NCBI RefSeq assembly: GCF_932294415.1
Contig: NC_065535.1
Coordinates: 10,411,282 to 10,475,281, forward strand
Reading direction: 5' to 3'
From: Quercus robur
Taxonomy: Eukaryota; Streptophyta; Magnoliopsida; Fagales; Fagaceae
Length of the DNA: 64,000 nucleotides
Part shown: positions 49,201 through 61,050 of the stretch, in pieces
Numbering within the stretch: position 1 is the first letter of the stretch
How the letters are laid out: every line of letters starts with the position of its first letter
Translations under genes and position numbers: made by a program
The notes under the pieces: model-generated
Told to the model about the DNA's origin: nothing
The model's database searches: none
The model's input: the letters and a program-made list of their open reading frames with translations, nothing else

Positions 49201-51659
49201 AAGGGTTAATCGAGTTATAAAATTATGTATCTTGTTAGTAAGGGCTTGTAAAACCAAGCTATTTATAATCTGAAAAGACTGAAATTATACAATAAATGGC
49301 ATGAAGACTTCCCTATAAGAAGAAGCAAAAGAAACGGCTATAAATAATCATCATGATCCAAAGTTTTCTATAATTAAATTAAGAGGAAAAGAAATAAGGA
49401 ATAAAATAATTACTGGTTAAGTTTGTGAAAATAAAAGTGTTTATATATATATATATATATATATAAGTTGCTCAATCCAAATATGGTCTTGAATTTCAAA
49501 ATTATTGTAGGAAAAATAATATTCTATGCTCCACAATTCTATATCACTGAGATATCAGGCTGAAGCCACAGAGCTTCTATGCATACACAAAGAATTCACA
49601 GAACTAGACTACAAGCTACACAAACTACCTTCATACAATCTATTACTAACTTCAGCAAGAATTATGTATGTTAAATTTAGAATTGAAAAGGACACATATT
49701 TTTATTGGATAAATAGAAGGGGGAAGAAAGTCGCAAATCATAATACACTCCCAATATCATAGAGATAAATGAAAAAGAATCATGCCAATCCCACATGAGA
49801 GAGAGAGTGAAAGGAAGGCGATAGAAGGTATAATGGACATTGTAGGTATGCAGAAACAGTAAAAAAGAGAAGCAAAAGCTAAGTTAAATAACATAAATGG
49901 AGAGAGATGAGTGTGTGTATTTTTTCAAGGATATTACTTCTATAATATTTTGGTCTAGTGAATGGCTAGTACCCAGTAATAATAAGAAATAAGTTACACA
50001 GTCCCAGCAGCAACCTCAATTTGGATGAATAGGCACACAATTAATGCAGTCTAACTCAACTCTCAATGGATTACCCTATGTTTACATCTATAGAAATATG
50101 AATTGCACATAGATCACTATTACAAAACCCAAAAGAGGCAAGAAAAACATACTCAAAGAAGATGCTTGAGTGATGATTTTAGAATCACATTGTTCAACCC
50201 CTTGAAAACCAAGCTCACTCGCTGCAGTAGAAACAGCGTTAATTGAGAGAACTGAATCATCTGTAAATGCCAGCAGACTACCCTTCATTGTGGTGGTATC
50301 CTACAAAAGACCATATATCAAAATGTAAAATGTCCAGCTGCCCAATCAAATATCAATCTTTCTTTAACAGTTAAATAATGCTGGCTAAACTTCGCAAATA
50401 AGAATTTGAGAGACACTTTTTACACCCAATAATAATGATTAAAACACAAAAAAAGAAGGATAATAAACAAAGAAGAAGAAAGAAAACTAAATACATATAG
50501 AACTCACGATCAACACGAAAACAAAAACCTAAAATAGTCTCATCATTCATATTACAGATATGATTTCATCTCCCTCTTCAATATATAAATAATATTTTTT
50601 CTTAGTTTACAATAGAATATAGAAAAAGTAAAGGGAGAAAATAAATTTAAAAAATGAAAATAATATGTTGCATCCTGGGACTCATACATAAGTGGCGGGT
50701 ATTGCCCCACTCAGTTCACACCACCTCAATCTCTTCTTTAGCAAAAACAGTGTTGCAAATTACAGTTATAGTACCTTAAAAAGCAGAGCAAGCCTTCAAG
50801 GTGGCCGCCAAGTTTCAATTGGAGAAAATGAGGGGGGAGGGATGGTTGCGTTAGGGTTTGGAAAATCTCTTATTATGTTGGTAAAACTCGTCGTTTTGAA
50901 TAACCCTCTCTCTCTCTCTCAACTTTTTTCATTTTTTTCCTTTCCTTTCTAATTTTAGCTTCCCACTCTTAGCATCATTATAGTTGGGGAGGTGGGTTTT
51001 GAACTAGAGACCTGGGCCACCACCAAAAATGCCATTACCATTGGACTATCACTTGAACCCCAATCTCGGGTTTTAGATATCCAACCAATTACAGATACCA
51101 AAGAGAAAAAATTCAATGACCAGAGTTCAAGGTTCCTCAAATTTATTAGGCTTTACTTCAAAATTACACAAAGAGACAGATTACAGGCACACCCAAGTTA
51201 AGGAATTAACATGTAATCATCTATTCTTCAACAACAAAAAAAGTAAGTCATCTATGATTGCTTCAATTTTGCAATTTCATATATCCCACAATCATAGACA
51301 TATACAATAAAAACAAATGAATAAACAAAATAAGCAAAGCTAACAACAACAAAAACTCTGCCAATCAGTACAAAAATTAGCAGAAACCAAGACTAATATA
51401 ACAATTTTGAATTATATGAGAAATTATTCTTAAAGAAAACGTAAGATGCTCAAAAAAAAAAAAAAAAACAAACAAAATAAGCATTCCAGTAAATAGAGAG
51501 ATAGATCAATAGAAAAATAATAGTAAAATTAAAAAAAATCAAAAAGAAAAACAAAAAAGGAGACCAGAGAAAATGCGGTTCAATCTGCGAAAATTAAATA
51601 AAATAAATAAATAAAAACTAAGACGTAAAGAAAAAATAAAATAAAATAAGACTCACCAT
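46260..51659 (-). CDS. DRE2: Anamorsin homologue (DRE2/CIAPIN1), 273 aa
   Basis: Electron-transfer Fe-S protein of cytosolic iron-sulfur cluster assembly, working with the diflavin reductase TAH18/ATR3. Coding exons: 51659-51657 (ATG only), 50300-50153, 49070-48904, 48830-48735, 47289-47130, 46995-46862, 46472-46398 and 46298-46260, all GT-AG and in phase. Residues 1 to about 140 form the methyltransferase-like domain ([20 protein letters not shown], then [10 protein letters not shown]). An acidic linker ([20 protein letters not shown]) follows. The C-terminal CIAPIN1 domain has the [2Fe-2S] motif [15 protein letters not shown] (Cx8Cx2CxC) and the twin-Cx2C motif [15 protein letters not shown]. 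It ends NFLVADI. Length agrees with plant DRE2. If the spliced ATG were unused, translation could begin five codons later at 50288. Confidence 0.95.
50301..51656 (-). other. 1356-bp intron directly after the anamorsin start codon
   Basis: Donor ATG|GTGAGT at 51656 and acceptor TTTTGTAG|GATACC at 50301. It contains a SINE-like repeat on the minus strand (about 50965-51065, boxes 'gatagtccaatggtaatg' and 'agttcaaaaccc'), A-rich stretches, and no other exon. Confidence 0.85.
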
Positions 51660-52164
51660 ATGGATCAGATCTTGAAACAGAAGACAAAGAAGAATAAGAA
51701 GAATCGAGAAAGCCTTGATTTGGGGAAAGAAAATTAAAGAACAGTTTACTGTTTGCCGACTTTCTTCTTTTTTTTTTTTTTTTTTCTCTCTAGAAAAATT
51801 GCGAGTGCTATTTGATTTTGAAGCAGTTGTGTTTGTAAAGAGAGACGGCGTGATGTTTGTAACGAGTATTTATTTATTTAAATTTGGGACACGAGGGATT
51901 TGCGTGGATGTTTGGGTGTGACGCACGCCACCACTTTGAGACTATTCTATTCGCGTTCTCAACGCGTGGAGGCGTGCTGCCAACTCAGCTGCACTTTTTT
52001 ATTTTACAAAAATATTATTATATTTTGGGGTGACATACTCACGAAAAGGACCTGAATAGAATACAACACCATCTCTGGGCCGTAGTTGGGCTTGATCTAC
52101 TATTGAGTTTCCAGCCCAATAATGAAGTGGGTTTGCTTGGGCTTTTTTTTTTTGGAAAAGTGTG

Positions 52165-52380
52165 ATACTGTTACGTGCCTATGATATGATGCACATTACC
52201 CTAATGTCACATTAATATGTTTGCTATAGGTAATGTAAAATCACCTTCATTTAAGAAGGTGATGTAATAAATTTTGTAATCTTAGATTACCATAATTTTA
52301 GAAAAATTTAAATTAACTAAACACATTAATGTGACATTAAGGTAATATACATTACATCAATGACACATCATTACAAACCA
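52165..52380. mobile_element. Hairpin-type MITE
   Basis: 'taatgtcacattaat' occurs on the left and, on the minus strand, on the right. Imperfect inverted arms of at least 50 bp continue outward to about 52165/52380, and a second inner hairpin 'atcaccttcatttaagaaggtgat' sits near the middle. TSD not resolved. Confidence 0.7.
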
Positions 52381-52803
52381 AATGACTCAAAGAAGAAGAA
52401 GGTTTTCAATTTTACAAGTGAGAGAGACCAAATTTGGACACTGGTCCTTTAAATTCATGGATACCTAAGAATGGGCAAAATGGGCTTTGTATGCCCGCTA
52501 GTTTTTTAAGTAAAATATACTGGCAATTGTTTTTGGTTTTGGGTCGGGGATGGCGGCCTTTTCTTGCTCAAATTTATCGGCTACTTTAGTTCAATGTTTT
52601 AAGAATTGAATTTGGTCCTATTTAGCCCAATTCTCATGCACCAATCGGTCCTTAAGATTGTGAATTAATTATATCCCACTGGCCTATTAGAAAAAATTTA
52701 ATGACCCATCTTAACTCTTTTTGTTGGTTTAGATATATGCTCATAATGAGTCCCCCAAAGAAGTAAAAGAAAAGAAAAGACCCATTATAAGTTGGACTTT
52801 TAC

Positions 52804-52865
52804 AAATACTACCCTTAAAAGAGTTTTTTTTTTTTTTTTTAGGAAATACTATCCTTAAAAGAGTT
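52804..52865 (-). repeat. Poly(T) micro-insertion flanked by 22-bp repeats
   Basis: 'aaatactacccttaaaagag' plus 'tt' (52804-52825) recurs at 52844-52865 with one mismatch. The insert is a T run followed by AGG (CCT plus poly(A) on the minus strand). Confidence 0.8.
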
Positions 52866-53925
52866 AATTTAGTAGATTTGTGACACATCTAAAACATCTG
52901 TTAATATTTTTCGCTAAAACCTAACAGGTTTAATGAAGTAATATACATTGGGTAGTAATGACATTTCAAAATTATATGTGATGTGTTAGAACCATGTGCA
53001 CTTCACATTATTAATTTCAGTAATATGTAATGAAAAACTCTAACAAAATGTCTAATTTGTCACAAATCAAAAGCGAAAAGTTGGTAAAGTTTATGTTTCA
53101 TTTAGTACAAGAATTAAGAAAGATTTAATTTAGAATCTTAGATAGATAATTCGTTGAGGGGGGGGGGGGGGGATTTTCTCATGTCATTGTATCATAAACT
53201 TTGTCCTATATTCAATAACATATAGCATTTTTTTTTTAATGAATATTGAGTAACAACCCACAGGCCACAAGAGATAGAAATATATCAAAATTTGTATGAT
53301 TTTTAATACTTTACCATATAATTTGTATTTTCACTATGTAATTTTTTTTTTTGGGGTGGGGGGAGAGCATAAGATCTAATTGATACACTCATTTGTTAAT
53401 GGCTGAACTATTATTAATAGTTTCCAAATGCTTTGCTATTTTTTTTTTGTATGAATTTTTTTTTTACACTCTAAAAGTAATGTTCTGTCATCTATACTAA
53501 GATTCACATACATAGTAAGCCTCATCATAAATTTAAGTGATGAGACCCGCTATGATGTGGAACGATGCCAAGTTACTGTACCTTTTTTGTTGCAATGGCC
53601 ATGGATGATCCACGAGGAGGCGCTTCAATAAACTATGACAAAGGTTGAGTATTTCATCTATTGTCACTTGTCAGCACCAGTCCATGACCAAAAAAAAAAA
53701 TGGAATAATTAGGTGAATTCAATATAAAAATATTTTTTATATATTTATTTTTTGTGCTTATTTTCTTTGTCTTTCTGTTCTGTGGCTATGTTTATTGTCT
53801 TCATTTGGAAAAATGACGCGCACACAATGCCCGTTTGGTTTAGTGTTTTGGGTCCAAAATACGCAATTTCAAAAAGTTGAACTAAACTCACTCAGAGAGA
53901 GAGATCTGTATCTTGTCAATTTGTA

Positions 53926-54280
53926 ATGGAGACAATAGTAGATGCATCAATAGTATGTGAGTTTCTAAAATGTTCACAGACATTGTTTCAAGCTGCAGTT
54001 GCACGCATAATTCATACACAAATTGCGGGCGACAAATTAAAGCACCCTGACGCGATGGATGAGCTAAATGAGAAGGAAGAAATTGACATTATCACCATTG
54101 CGGGGACATGTTGAAGTCACCCGGCAAGGCAAGATTTTCAGTTTTGTCTCTTAGATTGCCTAAAGTCCCATGCCGATGATGCAATGATCCAATGACTAAT
54201 TCATCCATGAAATCAGAAAGAGATTGATATTGTTGCTCAGCTTATGAAACAATATGACAAAGTCATCGAATAATGAAACC
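53926..54280 (+). pseudogene. Unidentified coding-like relic
   Basis: A 62-codon ORF with balanced composition (KHPDAMDELNEKEEIDIITI) is followed in other frames by further amphipathic stretches (KEIDIVAQLMKQYDKVIE) with stops between. The duplicated 'KEEIDI/KEIDI' theme suggests a decayed gene or captured fragment. Family not recognised. Confidence 0.3.
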
Positions 54281-55669
54281 TTTAGTTTAATTTTTATTGC
54301 CAAACATTTGTTACTATCATTCTTTATGTTTTGTTGTCTTCTTTTTCTTTCTTCTCGTGCTTGGAGTTTGGACTTTGGCCTCTTCCATATTATTAGCCCT
54401 TAAATTTTGGGATTCTATGCAAAGCATTAAACAATAAGGTATGCATGCCATTATTTCAGGCTTTCAGCCACAATTTCTGACCATTAGTTGTGTAGACTAG
54501 GCTAAGCTTGTTTTGTGTGAGCTGCCCAAGTTTCTATAAATAATCATTGCACAATCCCAAGCGATTTGATTTAGAAATTTTCAAGGTCTCGAGAGAATGA
54601 GAGATTCATAGGGTCCTATGAGACTAGGTTAGAAGATTACACATATCCAATAAATAATTACATGCTCGAAGAAGTTTAGATACTCACGTTAACTAAAGAA
54701 AATAAAAAGTATGTGTAATACACTCTACATTCAAATTCAATTATGAAGAGAGAATCAAATATTGAACTAGGATATTGATAACTCAGTGTATGTTTGAAAC
54801 TAGATTAAAAGTTAGTCTTTTTTATTTTTTAACTTTTATGTGCTGTTTTTTAAAACCATATATTTTTTTTTTTTTTCTTACATTTCAAAGTACAAATATC
54901 GATTTCAGAAAAAAATAATAATAAAAAAAAAAATCGTACATTCAATATTTAGCTTCAAAGATCACATCTGAATCTGATGGTTATTTTTTGCTTTTTCTGG
55001 CTGTGAAAGTCACATGGGCACGGGCCAACTAACATGTGGACCCTACATGGAAGGTATTTCTTTATTAAGTCCAATAAAAACTTACCATGTCAATCTCCAA
55101 ATTCCGATTTGACTTCATATCAGTTTTTTTTTGGTCAAGAGTCAATAAAGATGTCCTAACGATTTAATTAGTTTAATTAATGCTAGATTTAGCGTAAATT
55201 CTTAATAATAATAAATTAATAAATCCTTTAAGGGACAAAGGAGAGGACATGGTATAAAGTAAATGATAAATATTAGAAGATATGCTTTGAAGTGACCACC
55301 CACAGAGTGTCACGTTCGATCCCTAGATTTTTTTAGATGACACTATCTTCATGTGGATCTATAAAGTAGCCTAGTAGTGGCCATTAGTGCCCTTCTTCTT
55401 CTTCGCATTGGCTGGAGACCCTAGTGGGTTTATTTATATTTAACTCTACTGGAATAGATCCATTAATAGAAAATAGTACAAGACCATCGCTCTTGTTTCT
55501 TAAATATGGTAATGGCGAATTCGTAGATAGACAGAAAAATTAAAGTTATATAGTACTCTTACATATTGTTGCATTATCCCACATATATATTTATATTAAT
55601 TAATTCATTTTACTTTTTTAAGGGTCTAATGAATACAAATAATCTATATATATATATATATATATTTAT

Positions 55670-55882
55670 AATCGAAACTTCTAAAACTCTCACAATTTTT
55701 CACATCAGCATAATATTTAAATAAAATTATTTTTATTTAATCTAAACTTAACAGAGAGTGAAACTCTATCTTTTTAATTGAAACCTTTGAAACTCTCATA
55801 ATTTTCCACGTCAGCACAATATTTAAATAAAATTATTTTTGTTTAATCCAAACTTAAGAGGGAGTGAAACTCTATCTTTCTA
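55670..55882 (+). repeat. 106-bp tandem duplication at the Helitron 5' end
   Basis: Units about 55670-55775 and 55776-55882 share 'aactctca', 'cacaatatttaaataaaatt' and 'gtgaaactctatctttt'. Confidence 0.9.
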
Positions 55883-56407
55883 ACAAGTCCAACTTAAACT
55901 CAAACTCTCTTAAGCCTTTGACTTTTAGTTGACCTCTCCACAATCACATATCAACATTTTTTATTTATAATTTTTAAATCTAATTTATTTTTTCAATTAA
56001 AAAAAGATGCGGTACTAAAACCACAGGCTATTATACTACTACAAAACATAAAAACCCTAAAACTCCTCCCTTCCCTTAAGAATCTACGCAAGGCTTCTTT
56101 GATTTCGTATGCCCATCTGCAAATTTGTCCAACATTTGTACTATATCCAGAAAGAAGAAGACAATTGCTTAAACTGACTCTTGCATGATACTTGTGTATG
56201 CTATTAATGCCTTAATGGACATTCACGTATGTTTGAATAACTCACCAACCATTCTAGCCGTTAAACTTCGTATGATCTAATCTAGAGAATAAAAAATCGA
56301 TTGTTTGATGGTTCTTCATGTTTTTGTTTTTGTTTTTTGTTTTCCTTTTGATTTTGCAGGTTTCCTAAGAACACAACCTAGCAAGTAAGAGAATTAGTAG
56401 TTGTTTT

Positions 56408-56452
56408 ACAACTACAAACCTTTTTTTTAATGACATACAACTACAAACCTTT
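56408..56452 (-). repeat. Micro-insertion flanked by identical 16-bp repeats inside the Helitron
   Basis: 'acaactacaaaccttt' at 56408-56423 and 56437-56452 flanks TTTTTAATGACAT (ATGTCATT plus poly(A) on the minus strand). Confidence 0.7.
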
Positions 56453-56892
56453 ATCTTGGAACATGATTTTATTTTTCATATGAGTTTTTCTAATTCTTTG
56501 TAGTAATTTTTTTATCTCATTGTTTTTTGTAAGTATTGAATTTAAAATATATAAAAAAAATATTTTAAACTAAAATTTTTACCAATTTATGTTAGAATAT
56601 ATTCATGAACTTTGAGGTTTGTAAGATTTATTGTTGAATAAGTTGGTGAAAGTATTTGGTTATGATTTTTTTATTATGCATCTCTGTAGATTTGAATTTT
56701 GATTTAAATTATGAAATATGTTATTAGTAACTCCTCTTTTCGTTTGTTTGATGGTTCTTCATTTTATTTTATTTTTTCCTTTTGATTTTGCAAGTTTCCT
56801 AGGAACACAACCTAGCAGGTAAGAGAATTAGTAATTGTTTTTATCTAATTTTTCTTTTAGGTGCAATGATGTTTTACAGTATTCCTCACTTA

Positions 56893-58850
56893 CACTGTGT
56901 TTGGTTGGGGTGAAAATAGGGAGGATGGAAAACATAGGGAGGAAAATAGGGTAGAAAATAGTGTTTTCCATTGTTTGGCAAAAGAAGGAAAACGGGGAGA
57001 AAGGAAAACCCGGGAGAAAATTTTCTCTCCCGGGCCCACAATTTTCATCCTCCCAAATCGAGAGGAAAATCTGGAGAGAAAAGTGCTGTGAACGCACTTT
57101 TACACAAATACCCTCTCCCAACATCTACAACAACCTAGCGCGGCAGAATAAAAAGAAGGAAGCAGAAAATAACCACCCAACCGCCAAACCCAACACCACC
57201 ACCAAACACCGCAACCTAGCACAGAAAATTAACCCAAAATCAACAGAAAATTAACTCAAAATCAACGGAAAAGCAATTAAAAAACCCAACTCAAAATCAA
57301 GAAAAACCCAACTCAAAATTAATCAAAACTCACCGGGAAACCCATCCCAAAATCATCACGGACACACTACAAAACCATCAAAATTGTTCTAAATCTAGAT
57401 CCAAATTCATCAAACCCATATACAAATTCATATAAATAATCAAACCCATATACAAAATTGATGGAGCTCTCAATCAAAATACAAACTCAAATCACAATTT
57501 TAAAACTAATCAAATTAGAACAAAAAAAGAAAGAAAGAGCAAAGCTGACCCATCTGAGCCTCGGTGGCAGGAGGACAGGCAATGGTGCTTCTTGAATGCT
57601 CTGGAGTAGACGTAGTGCTAGAAAAGAAAAGAAAAAAGAAAAGTGAAGATTGAAGATAGAGCTCCAGACGAAGTGCTATAGATAAATGAAAAAAAAAGAA
57701 AAGTGAAGATAGAGATAAGGGAAAGGTGTGGAGGAGAAAAAAAGAAAAGAAACGTGTGGATGAAAAAAAAAATAAAGAATAAAAAATAAAATTGAGAAAT
57801 GCTACTACAATATTTTTATAATAATTCTTAAGTGGTGGGTGTTACTAACTAATACGGATAAAAAAAAAATATTTAAGTGATGTGTTCAAATTAAAATCAA
57901 TAATAACTTACCACATATAATTTATTGTGAAAATATTGTAAAATGTTAAGAATGTAGCACTTTTCATTAAAATTAGATAAATGAAAGAAGATTGAAAAAG
58001 AAATAGTAAAGAAAGAATGAAGATATAATATTTAAATGGGATAGAGAAAATGATAGAGAGCCTGTTAGAAAGTGTATTTGAAAAAGTAAGTAGGCAAAAT
58101 GTAAAATAAATTGTTCACTTTCCAAACAGTACAAAAATTTGAAGAGCCTACTGGAGATGCTTTGAAAGAGTGTATTATGACTCAAAAAAAGAAGGAGGGG
58201 TTAGGTGGGAAATAATAGAAAAAGGGAAGAGAAATATTATTTTAATAAAAAAAAGTGTGTATAATAAATAAATTGATGTAAGTGTTTTGTAAAAATGATG
58301 GTGTAAAATAAAAAAAATAAATTTTTTTTTTTTTTTGTGTGTGTGTGTGTGTGTGTGAAATAGACGAAATTTTTTAGACAGACTAATGTGGTTACTCTTA
58401 TCACTTTTGCCTCTTCTCATCTTACCTTCACAACACACCAACGTCCAGCGGTCTAGGTTCTCTTCTCTCTCTCTCTCTTTTTTTTTTTTTTTTTTTAAGT
58501 GACGTGATCAAGTTGTACATTATTGTAATTTTTACATTATAATAATAAAAATAATAACATAAATTTATACATATAATATGGTAAATTTTATATTATTTAA
58601 TGAGTACAAATAAATCTATTTTTTACTTATTATGTAACAAGAGTATAATAGTCAATTTATATAAATTATAATTTCCATCCTTCCCTTTTTCTCTCCAACC
58701 AAACAAAAGAGTTTTCCACCCTCTCACTTTTCCACCCCCTCCAACCAAACACACAAGAGGGAAAACTAAATATTTTTTATCCTCCCACCTTTCCATCCTC
58801 CCACAATTTTTCATCCTCTCACTTTTCCACTCCTCCAACCAAACGGACCC
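56893..58850. mobile_element. PIF/Harbinger-like element, 1958 bp, TSD TTA, inside the Helitron
   Basis: The left end reads CACTGTGTTTGGTTGGGG. The right end on the minus strand reads GGGTCCGTTTGGTTGGAG. TTA flanks both (56890-56892, 58851-58853). Subterminal regions repeat 'gggaggatggaaaa'-type blocks in inverted order. No transposase ORF is visible. The TIR agrees with Harbinger only from base 7, so the superfamily call is tentative. Confidence 0.7.
57795..57968. mobile_element. MITE nested in the PIF/Harbinger-like element
   Basis: The left arm 'aatgctactacaatattttt' and the right arm on the minus strand 'aagtgctacattcttaac' followed by 'acaatattttcacaata' are imperfect inverted repeats. 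Same family as 16049-16212. Confidence 0.6.
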
Positions 58851-59848
58851 TTAATGTCACATATAATCTGGTATATAGAGAGTAGATAATTGAAGGTGTT
58901 CTAAAACTATCAAAATCTAAACCTTCCAAAGGTAGTGTTTTACAACTATCAGAATCTAAATCTACAACTACAAAGATCTTGGTATATATGTGCTTTTTTT
59001 TTTTTTTTTTTCATATGGGTTTGTCTAATTCTATGTTTTCTAATTCTTTAGTTTGATTTCAAAAACATGTGCATGTGTATGATTCCTTTTTGTGGTAATA
59101 AGTTTCTATAGTTTAAAGGGTAGGTTTTTGTTCGCTTTTTATATCAAAACATCCTCCTTCCTCCATTGTAAGTATTGAATTTAAAACAAAAAATCTTTTG
59201 AACTAAAATTTTTACTTATCAATTTTTATGTTAGAATATATTCATGAACTTTGAGGTTTGTAAGATTTATTATTGGAGTTTGTGCAAGTATTTGGTCAGG
59301 AATATAATTATGTGCTCTCTACTGTGTGGGCTAATGATAAGTTTGTTAGAGAAACTTCAAATGTAATATCAACTTTCTCAAATTTTTTTTTTTATGAGAG
59401 TAGACCACAAACAGAGAAGTTCTATTCTATTCAAAATTTACTATCAACTTTCTTCTTCTTTTCTTTCAATCTATAAATATCTCACACGACTTTTATCAAT
59501 CAACTTCGTATTAGCTAGAATCATACTACTTGTTTAATGTCTATTTTAGTGCAGAGATTTGTATGTAATGTTTCTTATTGGCAGATTTATGGACACTGAG
59601 AATGTGCTCTATTAGCTTGAACTCACATGTCTATAACAAAAACTACTCAAAGAAGAGATAAACTCGTGCATCGCACAGGTTAGCGACTAGTTATATATAT
59701 ACACACACCTAGTCAGAGCTTTGACTTTTTACTAATATTTATTATTGACATAAGACAATTTTTTGTCACAAATAACTAATTTGTGTCTTTAGCCTGATAA
59801 TAAAAGCTATTATCATAGAATGAATGTCATTAATTTAATTTTGTGTAT

Positions 59849-60011
59849 TCCAGTTAGCTCAACTGATAAATCTCCAATGATCGAATAAGAGATTTAAGGT
59901 TCAATTTTTGCCTACACCAAAAACTGATTGGTGTATTGGTTTGATGATAAAAAACTATTATCAGGAACGAACGTCATAGATTGAAATTATCTCCAAAAAA
60001 AAAAAAAAAAA
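59849..60011 (+). mobile_element. SINE, near full length, with poly(A) tail
   Basis: Box A 'cagttagctcaactgataaa', box B 'taaggttcaatttttgcc', body 'ctacaccaaaaactgattgg', end 'ttgaaattatctcc' plus A17. A possible TSD is 'cattaatttaatttt' before (59828) and 'cattactttaaattc' after the tail. A 3' fragment of the same family lies immediately upstream (about 59790-59835). Confidence 0.78.
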
Positions 60012-60841
60012 CCATTACTTTAAATTCTACTGTATCTATTAAAAAAAAAATGGTTTGGTTAACTACTTCGAGTCTATCCACTTCCTATTAAAATAAGTAA
60101 TGGAAATTAATCACATAAAATATATCACTCATCTATACCTCTCTCTCCTTAATTAGACTCTTTGTGATTTTCAATTACTTCAATGTGATTAATTTTTTAT
60201 TAATGATTTAAACGTGAATTTGATGGAAGAAACTTATTAGAATCATGAGATATTACAAGAGGTGTGATCAGAAAAATTGAAATCTTAAAGGGTACCTATA
60301 AAACTGCATTGAACTATATATTAACATGTATGTGTATTTTATTCTTTCTCTCTTTTTCACTACTAAATTATGTGTGGTGTTTGTATTTCTCTTATGAAAA
60401 ATATTAAAGTTATTATCAATTTTACTACCAAAAAAATTTATAATATGATAACAAATATAAATGCTAAATCAACAACATAATTGATAAAGTTCTTAATTAC
60501 TTTTTTATCATATTTAAAAGTTGACACATTAATTTGTAAAACTTATGTAATAAAGTTTATAGTATCTCTAATATCACTCTCTTACAAATTAAATTTTCAG
60601 TTTTTGATTTGAAGTCACAAATCGAAAATCCAAATTATAAGTTTTCATATAAAGATATCATATAAAGATATCCAAATTATAAGTTTTATATAACTCCTAT
60701 TTCTGTCACGTTGAGTAGTAGCTTCATTGATGGAAGTATAGTTCTTAAGATTTGTAATGTTCTTAAAAATAATCTTACTAAGCTCCACAATCTCATAATA
60801 CAGGGGATCCATAGATGTGTGAGTAAGATGGTCTCGTGGAA

Positions 60842-61050
60842 CTGTTCTATAAGATACCTTTTATCTTTGTTCGAGAGTATACACATTTAAGTACTTTTCT
60901 ATATTAAAAAAATAATTAAAATATATGTATCTCTATCTCATAAAACAATTCTATAAGACCTTATAGAACTGTTTTTATGAGATACCTTTAATCTTCATTT
61001 GAGAGAGTATACACATCTAATTACTTCTCTTTGTTAAAATAAAAATCTCT
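60842..61050. repeat. Tandem duplication, period about 124 bp
   Basis: 'gaactgttctataagatacc' (60838) and 'gaactgtttttatgagatac' (60966) begin units that continue through 'gagagtatacacat' and 'ttactt'. Confidence 0.75.

Larger units (their letters stand above)
51700..55642. other. Intergenic region upstream of anamorsin
   Basis: Anamorsin leader and promoter lie near 51660-51900 (no clear TATA). Beyond are a hairpin MITE (about 52165-52380), a poly(T) micro-insertion (52804-52865), G15 (53158-53172), and a coding-looking relic at about 53926-54280. No confident gene. Confidence 0.55.
56285..59300 (+). repeat. Tandem duplication split by a later transposon
   Basis: Segment A ('gtttgatggttcttcat' to 'aagagaattagta') occurs at about 56300-56405 and 56745-56840. 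Segment B ('aagtattgaatttaaaa' to 'gtttgtaagatttatt') occurs at about 56530-56632 and 59168-59272. The order A-B-A-[element 56893-58850]-B shows that the second copy was split by the insertion. Confidence 0.85.
55643..59690 (+). mobile_element. Non-autonomous Helitron, 4.05 kb
   Basis: The 5' end TCTATATATATA follows an A (55642). The 3' end has a short hairpin-forming 'cgtgcatcgcac', then CTAG (59687-59690), then T (59691). That gives insertion between A and T, as for Helitrons. The 5' subterminal 'aaactctcacaatttttcac' followed by 'atcagca' is, to my knowledge, common in plant Helitrons. No Rep/helicase is seen. Inside are a 106-bp duplicated 5' subterminal block, a tandem duplication of possible captured exon sequence, and a PIF/Harbinger-like insertion. 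Confidence 0.82.
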
